Positions 29,277-38,523 of a stretch of DNA of 64,000 bases are shown piece after piece. The notes beneath the pieces are model-generated. The model saw only the letters and a list, made by a program, of their open reading frames with translations. It made no database searches and was not told the origin of the DNA. The translations under genes and the position numbers were made by a program. Source of the stretch: Leishmania martiniquensis (lineage: Eukaryota; Euglenozoa; Kinetoplastea; Trypanosomatida; Trypanosomatidae); contig NC_090150.1 of NCBI RefSeq assembly GCF_017916325.1, positions 492,936 to 556,935 on the forward strand, written 5' to 3'. Each line of letters begins with the position of its first letter. The first letter of the stretch is position 1.

Positions 29277-30259
29277 GGCGGAGAGTGCGTAGCTGAGGAT
29301 AAGTGAGCGGAAAGCTGCCGCCAACGTTAAGGAGATGAGCAGCAAGTGAACATAGTGTGTGTGTGTGTGCGCGCAAGAAATGGGCGGTGCCGGGGCGGGG
29401 GTGCATAACAGAAGAGAGAGAGGGAGAGGGAGGGAAAGGGAGAGAGAGGGTTCGTCTAAGGGCCCGCAGAAGCGCCGAGGCGTATGTGCATGACCAACCA
29501 AACATATGCGTCCTCAATCTGACAAGGGCGGAGGCCCGGCGGCGAAGGGGGTGAGATCGAGAGAAGGCACTGCCTTGACCCAATCAGCGGGCCATCCGAA
29601 AGCGCACCGGGAGACGCGGAATACAGGAAGCGCAGGGGTGCCCGCGCATCTGACCCCGTCTTCCTCCTCCGTCAGTACCACCCACGCCCCCTCGAAGGCA
29701 GTTCGCGGCTCTCTTACATCTTTGCTCGACTCGTCGCCACCTTAGCACACCGTGAAGGGCAGACAGCCTCGAGCAACGCGCTCATCCCCCAGATCTTTGG
29801 ACACATCCGTTTCGCAGCAGCTCGCCATTTTCCTGCCTCAGGCGTTGGCGCATGGACGCATGCGTCAGTGATAGTCGTGCGCGGAGGGAGGACAGTGCGG
29901 CCACACCCCTTCCGCGACGCACTCGTCGCCACTGTCCCTCTCCCCGCATCGGCGTCATCCTCGTTCCGGATGGCGCCCTCGACAGCACCGCGGCGCAGTC
30001 GCTCTGCTGTCTATGTCTTTCGAACAGTTACGAACTTCACCGCTAATATATATAAATATATATAACACAAGCAGCGAGGCATCAGCACCCCTACACGCAT
30101 GCAGTCCTTGTGCGCTGCCGCCGTGCACCGGAAGAGAGAGGGAGGAAGGGACAGAGTAACCTGACGCGCACGCGCTCCCTCACCATCGTCAATGCCAAAA
30201 GGGGCGATTGCAAAGATTTCCGCTTTCCTCACGCATGCATACAGACGTGCGGAGAGCGC
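29277..30259. other. P2 array spacer 3
   Basis: Repeat of spacer 2 with the same C5 run (29786-29790), splice acceptor AG near 29316-29315 and AU-rich palindrome at about 30044-30066. No gene. Confidence 0.75.
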
Positions 30260-30598
30260 TTAGTCGAAGAGGCCAAAGCCCATGTCGTCGTCGGCCTCCT
30301 CCTCGGGCTCCTCCTTCTTCGAAGCGGCGGCGGCAGCTGGGGCCGCAGCACCCGCAGCGGGAGCAACGCCGCCAGCAGCCGCACCGGAGCCGGCCGCCGG
30401 CATCGCGCTCATCTTGGCGGCGCCTTCCGCCATCAGCGTGGCCACGTCACGGCCAGCAACGCTCTCCATCACGAAGGCAAGGGTGTCCTTGTCGACATCA
30501 ATGTGGACGGCCTTGCAGATGGCCTCCACGTCCGCCTGCGACGGGGACGGCCTGCTCAGGGAGGCCAGAGCGTAGGCGGCGAGGCACACGGTGGACAT
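30260..30598 (-). CDS. P2: 60S acidic ribosomal protein P2, array copy transcribed first
   Basis: Same 112-aa protein as the other copies. Repeat homology ends nine bases upstream of its ATG, so it has its own 5' flank: a T-rich stretch, complement of about 30637-30665, then the first AG at 30620-30619 and a predicted 5' UTR of about 20 nt, against 38 nt in the other copies. This copy may therefore be trans-spliced with a different efficiency. Confidence 0.95.
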   Translation of the reverse strand: MSTVCLAAYALASLSRPSPSQADVEAICKAVHIDVDKDTLAFVMESVAGRDVATLMAEGAAKMSAMPAAGSGAAAGGVAPAAGAAAPAAAAASKKEEPEEEADDDMGFGLFD

Positions 30599-31642
30599 GG
30601 CGGAGAGGCGGGACGCAACTCGAGTAAGCGTATGTGTTTAAGACGGCAAGGCAAACAAAAAAGGCTCGCGCGATCGAGGGTGAGCCGCACGGGAGCATAC
30701 ATTGCCGAGGAGCGGATGTGATGGGACGGTGGTGACCACGTGCGCCGATGAATGCGCCGAAGGGCCATCAGGAGAGGACACACGGGATGAGACAACGACG
30801 ATGCAACAGGCGAGGGGCGGGGTGAGGTGAAGCGAAAAATCGAGATGGAGGGCGGCAAAGCAGAGTTGGCAGAGAACTCTGCGAGAGTGTAGCAGCTGCG
30901 TGATGCGCATGAGGCGTGGACTGGCCACTACGTCCGCGGTCCCCTCCTCCCTCCTCTAAGTATCCACCTTCGCTGCATGAGGAGAGAGGGGAGAGGGGTG
31001 GGGGCTGAGCGAGGAAGGAGGGAGGCAGCGACACGGGCTGCGAGGCGGCGGGCCGATACCGCGGCGCCATTATGCGCAGCGGCGGCTTCCCGCACCCCTC
31101 CCCCTCTCACGCCCCTCATTGACGATTTCAGTCACGCGGTGTACACAAAGCAAACGGTGGCAATCACAGCGAGTTCGTGACCGTGGCCGCCGCCGCCGCC
31201 GTCGTCGTCAGGGTGCGTGAGAGAGAGGGGCAGAGAGAGAGGGGCGATGGACACCTCACTTTCAGTCAGCCGTTCTACTCGAAAAGCCTTTCGACGGCGA
31301 CGGTCTTCCGGTCGGGAGGCGACAGGAAAGGCGGGGCTGAGCGCATCGAGCACGCGAGGGCGACACGAAGGGGAAGAGGAAGATGACGTAAGGGGTGAGA
31401 GAATGCCCAGAGATGTGCTGTGTGCGCCGCGTAAAGCCGTGAAGAGACAACGGCACAACCGACATAGCAGACTGCCGCGCGGCAGCCGAGAGCAGCAACA
31501 TGAGCGCACGAGACGCACCACGGCCACAGCAACAAAAAGGGGTGTGCACCGTCTGGGGCCGATCATGACGGGCGTTGCCGTTATCGGGAGGGGGAGGGGG
31601 GCTTCCCCGATGCCCTCCATCCTCTGCGACACCTCCGCTGCA
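30599..31642. other. Intergenic spacer between the P2 array and the OCRL-like phosphatase
   Basis: No supported gene. It should hold the 3' UTR of the phosphatase (right part) and the unique 5' region of the first P2 copy (left part). A + strand purine-rich run at about 30977-31023 gives a strong coding-strand pyrimidine tract. Confidence 0.55.
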
Positions 31643-34024
31643 CTATTCCACTCCGGCCAACACAGTTGGCGGGGTGCTGAGAAAGTACTCCACCAGTGCG
31701 ATAGCGTCATCGCTCTCCTGCTGAAGCTGCTGTCGCACCTGCTGGTCAACACCGCCGCCCTGCTGCAGCCGAGCCGGTATCGCACCCTGCGCATCGGCGC
31801 GGCGGACAATCAATACAGTGCTGAAGATGTGCGCCAAGAAGCTCGCGTCAAGCTCGTTGTCACAGCAATGCGCTGGACGCAGCAAATAGTTCAGCAAGGC
31901 CACGACGTAAAGCCACACGTTCGCGTGCATCGTTGGCAGCTGGCGCAGGAATTGCAGCGGGGCCTTGCCCTTGGCACGTCCCGCAGCGAGGGCAGCGGAG
32001 TACAGTGCATACGGCACGACTGGCTCCACCAGATTCTTGAGAAATGCTATGAGACACTCCGCGGCACAATGCACGTCTGTATCCACGGGCAGCGGCGCGT
32101 TCTTCGTGTCCAGCAGCTTCATGATACGGCAGCATGCCTCCTTGTCAGCCGAGCCGGTGAAGAGGCCCGGCTCGCGTGGGTGCTGCGCAATGACGTGCGC
32201 GAGGTACCACAGCTCCTTCGGCACGTGCGGCCTCACCTGACGCACCACTTGCTCAAAGTCTGCCGTCTCCGCGTACGCCTCCACGCACGGCCGGTCTTGT
32301 AGGAGGGCGATGTTGTCCAATCCGTTGCCGAATACGCTCGGGCTCAGCACACACTGGCACTCCACGGCTTGCACAGGACCGTTGCGGCAGCAGAACAGCA
32401 GGACAGAGCTGAGCTCGACACAGCTACGGCCCTGATACGGGCGCCAGGTGGCCAGCCACAGCATGCAGCGCGGGTCGATGGCCGTCTCGATGGTGACATC
32501 CTGCGACTCGCTAGGCAGAATCGCGAGCTCCTGTGGGGTGACGCGCAGCCAGGTGCCCTCCGAGTGATCCCCCTCGCGCTGCCGCACGACCCGCACGACA
32601 GCGACACAGTCGCCTTTGTTCTCCACCGTCACGGTTTCCTGCGTCCCACAGTGGTGGAAGCTCTGGGACCGAAAGTCTATCCTCGATCCGTTCAGCGAAA
32701 TCTTTGCACTGGACGCCTGCGATAGGCCGAGAGTGGCGGCCTTTTCCCGCAGCGACGACATCACCTGCGCTTTTTGCGTCGGCACCTCCACCCGCACAGG
32801 GAGCCACGCGAGTGCCTGCACAGGCTTGTGGTCGCTGCTGCGCACCTCCATGAGGGCAGAGAGGCGCTCCAGTCGAATGCGGGACTCCATCGACTTGCGG
32901 CGCGACCACACACATATGCGGTCTGTGTAGCTAGGAATGCGGCGCTTCTCGCTGGTGTCGTAGACGTCGGTGCCGATGTCGAAGCGGTAGGTGGGCACGT
33001 GCGTTGGCGTGAAGCTCATGAACTGCTGCCACGGCGTGTGCGGGTTCCTCATTTCGCTGGTCAGCTGGTCATACTGCAGCAGCTCGCTAAACTGTCCAGC
33101 CATCGCCAGACGCACGGCGGCCTCATATGGGAGCTTGAGGCGATAGTTCAGGTCTCCAGCGACGATGACGATGTCGTGGTCACGGGGGTGGAGCTCGAGG
33201 AGAGCGGACTCGTCGATGGGCGCGTTGGCGCTCGCGTTCAGGTGCCTCTCAGCGCGACGGGCAGCGTTGAAGTCCATATTCGTGAGAATGGTGTTGATGT
33301 CCTCGTTACGCTTGCTGACGTTGAGGTGCCCTGCGGCCAAATGGGCGGTGATGACGCAGAGGGAGGTGCGGTGCAGCACAAGGTGGAACCCAACGGCACC
33401 TTTGTTGCCCATGGAGCCCAGCGCACCGGTGGCCACCGTCGCGACGCTGAACTCTGACACGGCCGACAGTAGCGGCCGACGGATGAACATGCAGAGAAGC
33501 AGACCGACCAGCTGCTTGGGAGGAAACGCATAATACGGAGAGGCTCCTGCGCTACCAGACGAGGAAGCCGCGGTCCTGTTGCTACTGTCGGCGCCGATGG
33601 CCGCGTTCAGCCCCGCCACCCACGGCGCGGCGGCCTCCGTCTCCTGCTTGAAGAGCGCTGTCGCACTCATGTCCACCTCCTGCATGCCGACCACGATCAA
33701 GTCTGTTGGGCGCACTGGTGAGCCGTCAGCGCTGCCACTGCCGCTGGTGAGACAGGCGAGGCTGGTTAGCGGTAGTACAGGCTTCTTGCACCCAACATTG
33801 AAGGTGGTCACGCACACGCTTAGGTCCTCCACCGTTGTGTAGCTGGCCTCGTAGTACCCAATTTCTTGCTGCACCCACTCCTCCGCGGCCGCCGCGGAAT
33901 CGGCGGCGGCGGCAGAGGCGCTCGAGTTCGGCACGAGAAAGCTGCCTGGCGTGCACCGACGGAAGATGTCGTCGACGGTCTTCCACTCCGCGTTTGGGAA
34001 GGCACGTGGGAGGCCGGGGAACAT
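31643..34024 (-). CDS. Type II inositol polyphosphate 5-phosphatase, OCRL/INPP5B-like (phosphatase-ASH-RhoGAP-like)
   Basis: A 793-aa protein from ATG MFPGLPRAFP; the 261 upstream open codons are rich in simple repeats and are probably untranslated. Residues about 65-410 form the 5-phosphatase domain, with VVGMQE, GSMGNKGAV, AHLAAGH, the catalytic GDLNYRL (Asp291), PSYTDRI and SSDHKPV. It should remove the 5-phosphate from PI(4,5)P2 and related lipids or inositol phosphates at membranes. Residues 435-530 (IDFRSQSFHHC onward) match the ASH immunoglobulin-like domain, and 560-790 a RhoGAP-like domain in which the usual Arg finger is missing (PGLFTGSAD), as in the catalytically dead GAP domain of OCRL. 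There is no N-terminal PH domain. The order ASH then RhoGAP is specific to the OCRL/INPP5B branch, which acts on endosomes, Golgi and cilia; a flagellar-pocket role here is inferred. A pyrimidine tract with AG lies at 34056-34039. Confidence 0.92.
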   Translation of the reverse strand: MFPGLPRAFPNAEWKTVDDIFRRCTPGSFLVPNSSASAAAADSAAAAEEWVQQEIGYYEASYTTVEDLSVCVTTFNVGCKKPVLPLTSLACLTSGSGSADGSPVRPTDLIVVGMQEVDMSATALFKQETEAAAPWVAGLNAAIGADSSNRTAASSSGSAGASPYYAFPPKQLVGLLLCMFIRRPLLSAVSEFSVATVATGALGSMGNKGAVGFHLVLHRTSLCVITAHLAAGHLNVSKRNEDINTILTNMDFNAARRAERHLNASANAPIDESALLELHPRDHDIVIVAGDLNYRLKLPYEAAVRLAMAGQFSELLQYDQLTSEMRNPHTPWQQFMSFTPTHVPTYRFDIGTDVYDTSEKRRIPSYTDRICVWSRRKSMESRIRLERLSALMEVRSSDHKPVQALAWLPVRVEVPTQKAQVMSSLREKAATLGLSQASSAKISLNGSRIDFRSQSFHHCGTQETVTVENKGDCVAVVRVVRQREGDHSEGTWLRVTPQELAILPSESQDVTIETAIDPRCMLWLATWRPYQGRSCVELSSVLLFCCRNGPVQAVECQCVLSPSVFGNGLDNIALLQDRPCVEAYAETADFEQVVRQVRPHVPKELWYLAHVIAQHPREPGLFTGSADKEACCRIMKLLDTKNAPLPVDTDVHCAAECLIAFLKNLVEPVVPYALYSAALAAGRAKGKAPLQFLRQLPTMHANVWLYVVALLNYLLRPAHCCDNELDASFLAHIFSTVLIVRRADAQGAIPARLQQGGGVDQQVRQQLQQESDDAIALVEYFLSTPPTVLAGVE

Positions 34025-35238
34025 GCTTGCTTGTGCTCCTGAGGTCGAGAGAAGTGAGGAGTGTGCGTGTGTGTGTGTGTGTCTAAAGGCGAAGGCAGCG
34101 ACCGTGTGTGTCTGTGTATTTATGTGTGTGAGGATTGGGAGGAGGGGGACGGTGCCGGTGATTTTGTCTTGCCGCTCCCCCTCTTCGAGTCCCTTCGTGT
34201 GGTTGCGCACCTTCGCAGGCGTGGAACAGCGAAACAGAGGCGGCAGCAAAATCGTGAGAGGCCGAAAAAAGACTATCAGAGACGGGGGGAGGGGGGAGAG
34301 AGAGGGTGAGGTGGTGGTAGGTGGTGTGTCACTGCTCGTCGCAGTGGGCCTGAAGAAGAAAGAGAGGGGCGGGGAGGTGGTGAGATGTTTCACGACCGTT
34401 GAGCGTGTGCGCCCCCCCTCCATGCGGCCGCACTCCCTTCCCTTTGCGCATCCCTTACCCCCACGGCTGCGCCTGCGTGGACTCAGCTGCCGTAGCGACA
34501 GCTGCGCTTTCTCATCGCATGGGTGAAAGAAAAACGTACGCGTGACGAGGGGCATAATGGGCGCACCCGCACAAGTCAGTGCGTGTGCGTGTGACAGACG
34601 ACAATGCGCGAGGTGTTTCCACTGCCGTCGAGGCTCAGCGTAGGTGGCAGAGAGAGGTGTATGTCTCTCTCTGTGTGTGCATATACGTGCAAGGATAGCC
34701 CACGCGCGCGCACACACACACACCGCACATCTGCAGATAAAAACAGCAAGCCCCCAAGGTAGAAACGAGAGGGAGACTGACGGCGGAGGTAGGCGGCCTC
34801 CCTGCACTCGTTCGCACTCACCGTACCCCCCAGAGGGCCAGCTGCTACCGCATCACGTCACCACTGGTGCCACAAGGCCAGACAGCTTTTCCTCCCCGCG
34901 GGTCTCTCTCTTCCGCGAATTCGGCAGCAGCTAGGACGAGGGAGCGGCGGTGAGGAGAAGGCTGCAGCAGCACCAGAAGAGATGGGGGAGGGGAGACAGC
35001 GACAAGGTAAGGAGGAACCGGGTGATGGGTAGGAAGGGAGAGAGTGGGGGGCGCGTCAGTCGCCCCCTCGCCTTCCCCTTTCACCCACCGCACCTCTATT
35101 GATGAGTAGTCGGCAGGCGTCATCCTGACACATTTCCAGTCACCATGAGCGTGATGGTGTAGATAGACAGAAACACATACACACACACACATCCGCACGC
35201 AATGCATGCGCGAATTCACTCAAGCCGACAGCAGTCCG
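34025..35238. other. Intergenic spacer between the OCRL-like phosphatase and the DnaJ gene
   Basis: No supported gene. It contains (GT)n at about 34062-34082, a purine-rich run at about 34275-34305, (AC)n near 34710-34724 and 35170-35192, and pyrimidine-rich coding-strand stretches next to the phosphatase start. Confidence 0.55.
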
Positions 35239-36660
35239 CTACACCGCCGCTGAGGTCGTCTTCTTTTTCCTGGCGGCCGGCGCCGTGGGCCGGTACCAGG
35301 CGTTGCCTTCCGCATCAACCGTGTGCCAGCTTGGCGCCGGGCCATTGTGAGGGTGCAGGGTTACCACGCGGCATGCATCTCTGCCACTGGTGGCACCATC
35401 ACACTCGCCACCGCCCCCGAAGGCGTTTGTGATGAGATCTAGCTGAGCGGGGGTGAGCGAGCTTGGGAAGAGGACGTCGATGCGGACGTACAGCTTTCCC
35501 TTCTTCAGATGCGCCACACCGGTAGCAGCGCTGCTGTCTCGACTCGTTGCATTCGCCGCAGCCGCCTCGGCACTTTTGCGCTGCTTCACCGGCATGCCCT
35601 CGTTGTCCACTACAAAGACGTGCTGTGAGTCGAACAAAAAATGGGGCACACCGCCTTCCCGAAGCGGCAGCGCCAGTCGCACAGCACGGCCGTCGAGCAG
35701 CTCGATAGAGATCGAGAAGGCTTCGTGGAAGAGGCACCAGATGGGTATGCGACAGTTCAGCAGGAGCAGATCCGTGCTGTTCAGGCGGCGGTAGTGCGGA
35801 TGCGGCAGCTGCTCAATGACGACGAGGATGTCTCCGGCGGCGTCGAAGCCGGGCAGTTCATCACCCTGACCGACAAAGTTCAACGCGTCGCTGTCCTCCG
35901 TGCCTGGCGCAATCGTTACTGTTATCGTCGTCGTCTCTACGACAACGCCGCGGGGGAGGGCGTCGGAATGGCGGGTGCCAGACAACTGGGCGCGCTGGTG
36001 TGCATCGTAGACCGGGCCGCACCGCGTACATGGGGACTGGATCGGAAGCTTGCCGAGACCCTCGCAACGGTCGCAGCGGCACTGCTGGTACGTCATGAAG
36101 CCGCCAACGTGAAGCGCTTTAGAGACCACCTTGCTTCCTTTGCACTGCGAGCACACCGGGCTGGGCCGGCCATCCGACGTGCCATAACCGCGGCAAGAGG
36201 GACAGAGACGCCGCCGGTGCACCTCCATCACCTTTGCCGTCCCGCAGTAGAGTTCCTCGAGGGAGCACTGCAGCTCGAACAATATGAAGGACGGCTTCGC
36301 TGGCCGCTGCTGACGCGACGCGCCCGCCCCGCCACCGGCAGCAAAGCCAAAGAACGAAGAGAATACTTCCATAGGGTCCATTCTCGAGCCGAAGCCGCCC
36401 CCGGTGAAGGCGCCGCTGCCACGTGCCGCGCCGTCCGGCCCGCTTCGGCCGAACGTGTCATACTGCTGGCGCCGGCCTGCGTCGCGGAGGACCTCGTAGG
36501 CCTCGGCCACCTTCTTAAACTTCTCCGCCGCCACCGGGTCACCGTTGTTCTTGTCGGGGTGGTATTGAAGTGCTTTGCTGCGGTAGGCGGAGCGGATCTG
36601 CTGCTCTGTGGCGTCTGGCGAGATACCCAGCTCGTCGTAGAGCCCCGTTTCCTTCACCAT
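35239..36660 (-). CDS. Type A DnaJ/Hsp40 co-chaperone
   Basis: A 473-aa protein from ATG MVKETGLYDELGIS; upstream in-frame sequence is not conserved-looking. The J domain (1-70) has the HPD motif (YHPDKNNGD) that stimulates Hsp70 ATPase. A Gly/Phe-rich linker follows (GAFTGGGFGSR). The zinc-binding region has CPSCRGYG, CSQCKGSK and CDRCEGLG; the fourth repeat is CTRCGPVY, which keeps the Cys pair but loses the usual Gly spacing. The C-terminal substrate-binding domain ends in a Lys-rich tail (RKKKTT) without a CaaX box, so it is not the prenylated Ydj1 form. No mitochondrial or ER targeting signal is visible, which suggests a cytosolic protein. Family assignment is sure; the client and Hsp70 partner are unknown. 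Confidence 0.95.
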   Translation of the reverse strand: MVKETGLYDELGISPDATEQQIRSAYRSKALQYHPDKNNGDPVAAEKFKKVAEAYEVLRDAGRRQQYDTFGRSGPDGAARGSGAFTGGGFGSRMDPMEVFSSFFGFAAGGGAGASRQQRPAKPSFILFELQCSLEELYCGTAKVMEVHRRRLCPSCRGYGTSDGRPSPVCSQCKGSKVVSKALHVGGFMTYQQCRCDRCEGLGKLPIQSPCTRCGPVYDAHQRAQLSGTRHSDALPRGVVVETTTITVTIAPGTEDSDALNFVGQGDELPGFDAAGDILVVIEQLPHPHYRRLNSTDLLLLNCRIPIWCLFHEAFSISIELLDGRAVRLALPLREGGVPHFLFDSQHVFVVDNEGMPVKQRKSAEAAAANATSRDSSAATGVAHLKKGKLYVRIDVLFPSSLTPAQLDLITNAFGGGGECDGATSGRDACRVVTLHPHNGPAPSWHTVDAEGNAWYRPTAPAARKKKTTSAAV

Positions 36661-36664
36661 GGCT

Positions 36665-36733
36665 CTGCGTAAGAGACGGCGACGTAACCGACAGGGCGGG
36701 TGGGTGAGAGAGAGAGAGGGAGGGAAAGGGGGT
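36665..36733 (-). promoter_or_regulatory. Candidate spliced-leader acceptor for the DnaJ gene
   Basis: The minus strand has a long CT tract (complement of about 36705-36732) and then TACGCAG, the AG at 36666-36665 lying only about 4 nt before the ATG at 36660. No other AG lies between tract and ATG. Such a short leader would be unusual, so upstream AGs or a later ATG remain possible. Confidence 0.3.
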
Positions 36734-37098
36734 GCGCAGAGACAGCGCCGAGGCGATGCGAGAGTAGAGGGCAAGGGCGGAGCCCCTCCAACCAGTGCGT
36801 TGCTCAGGATGCACACCCAAATGAGCCGTAGAGGGTGGAGGAGGGCTGAGGAGGGAGAGGAAGAGGGGGGAGGAGAGGGTGAGCGATTGGTCATGCCCAT
36901 ATGTGCACGCTCAGGAAAGCTGGGGTGGAGAAGAGCATCGAAAACGAAGGGAGGAAGGGGCTGCCGCGCACAGCTCTACAGAGCCGGTGCCACCCAACGC
37001 GGATGGCCGACATCCCGCTACGCCAGGACAGGCGGTGACACAAAGGAGCAGTGGGATGTACGCGTATACACGCACGCAGACGCACACACGCACGCGTA

Positions 37099-37134
37099 TC
37101 TATAAATAAATAAATAAATAAATATATATATTAT
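37099..37134. repeat. (TAAA)n / (TA)n AT-rich microsatellite
   Basis: Five or so TAAA units run into alternating TA, a sharp AT-rich patch in GC-rich surroundings, located in the DnaJ-NT1 spacer. Confidence 0.8.
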
Positions 37135-37186
37135 ATCGGTGCCATGACGGCGAAGGATAAGGTGAAGTACGCTTCTTTATTACCCC

Positions 37187-37800
37187 CTTTTTTTGTTCCA
37201 TAGTGTCCACCTCACCGCCAACGGGCCAGTGAAACGCGAAGAAACACCCGCGCACCGTCGCACCTCCTACGTGATTGCTGCGCCGCAACTGCACTCTCGT
37301 CACCAAGGGCGAGCCTCTCCGCCACTGACTTGGGCCATCCCGCTAACTGGCTTTCCTTTGGCGTGCATCCCTGGATCCACGCGGGTCACTTCCACGGTGG
37401 TGCTCGAGGGCACAGGCAGTAGGCCACGTGGCTGAGGTAGTAGTGGTGGTGGTGGTGGGGCGGCGGGTCTTGGCGCATGCCCGTCGAATCTGACGAAGGA
37501 GTCGGCCAGCTTCCGCACAGGGCCATGAGAGACCCTGCGCTCTGCCTGCTTGCCTCACCTCGATATGATTTTCTGCAAAAGCAGCAGCCGGCAGTGCGTG
37601 TGCACGGCGCGCCCAATTTGTGGAGCATGGGGCCCCGTCTTCAGGACGACGCTGCTGTATTCCACACCCGGTTCCGTGGGCGCCACGAGAGGGTCTGTGC
37701 GTGGATGGCATGCCCCGCGTGCGCCATCAGAGGTGGGACGCTTGCCGCGAGCCCCTGAGCAGTGATAGCCATTCCGCCTTCTGATGCTGTACCTCTGTGA
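37187..37800 (-). repeat. Candidate degenerate SIDER-type retroposon in the NT1 3' UTR
   Basis: About 0.6 kb of complex, non-coding sequence lies between simple repeats. On the minus strand it ends in an A-run (complement of the T-run at 37187-37194). Length, terminal A-tract and position in a 3' UTR fit Leishmania SIDER2 elements. I cannot align it to a consensus, so the call is tentative. Confidence 0.3.
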
Positions 37801-38523
37801 TAGGAGGGGGAGGGGGCTGCCGCGACGTGTTCTCTACACTCGGCACGAGGGGGGGAGGGGGAAGCGCGAAGGAGAGGAGGTGATGTGCCCCGCCAACACA
37901 CACATATACACACACGCACAAATGCGCCAAAGCAACGATACAAGCGGTAGGCGACCTCCGTTCAGAATGGCGCAGAGGGGCACGAGATGAAAACGGCAGC
38001 GCACACGGAGGGTGGCCTACACATTACCTGAGACCGTACGACATCCACCGCGAAATACGCTCGGAGATGGTCACAGAGGGGCGATTTGAGCGAAAAAAGA
38101 GAAGAAGGCGGAGGGAGGGGGAAGAGTGGCGAGAGAAACCGTGAGCCGAAACGTGCGGCAATGACGGCGAAGGTACCTGCCAAAGCACGCGCAAACAAAG
38201 ACAATACGGTGAAAGTGAAAACGAACGCCTCATGGCACGGTCGACAGAGACATACAAAAAGCAGAAGGGAGAGGGAGAGAGACAGAAGAGCTCAGGCCGA
38301 GCTTCGCGAGTGCGTAGGCGGGGGAAGCGGCGAGGGGGTACGCCAGCTATTGTCAACCACCCCCGCTCATACTCGCAGACATCAACTCACACACCCACTC
38401 GCACACACATACACACACACACATGCGCACATACCGACACACGCACGAGGCTGCTGACATCTTCAACTGGAGTCTGCAGTGCTCGCCGCTGGTGATCTCG
38501 TCAACTCTGCGCTGACCAGCAGC

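Larger units (their letters stand above)
26281..30607 (-). repeat. Tandem direct-repeat array carrying four P2 genes (unit 1,322 bp)
   Basis: Units begin at 26281, 27602, 28924 and 30246, each opening with CGTGCGGAGAGCG just beyond the P2 stop. The first three are full length (1,321, 1,322, 1,322 bp) and the fourth stops at 30607, nine bases beyond its ATG. The one length difference is a C4 versus C5 run (27143-27146 against 28464-28468 and 29786-29790). Otherwise the units look identical, spacers included, which indicates recent unequal crossing-over or gene conversion. Confidence 0.95.
36661..38523. other. Intergenic spacer between the DnaJ gene and NT1
   Basis: No supported gene in 1.9 kb. 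On the coding strand it starts with the NT1 3' UTR, includes a possible degenerate retroposon (37187-37800), a (TAAA)n/(TA)n patch (37099-37134) and ends with the DnaJ pyrimidine tract. Confidence 0.55.

Noticed and set aside
31217..32302. A 361-codon + strand frame over the end of the OCRL-like phosphatase
   Set aside because: Most of it is antisense to the conserved phosphatase C-terminus; the rest covers the spacer. All neighbouring genes are on the other strand.
35641..36672. A 343-codon + strand frame opposite the DnaJ gene
   Set aside because: Antisense to conserved zinc-finger and J-domain codons; no family resemblance.
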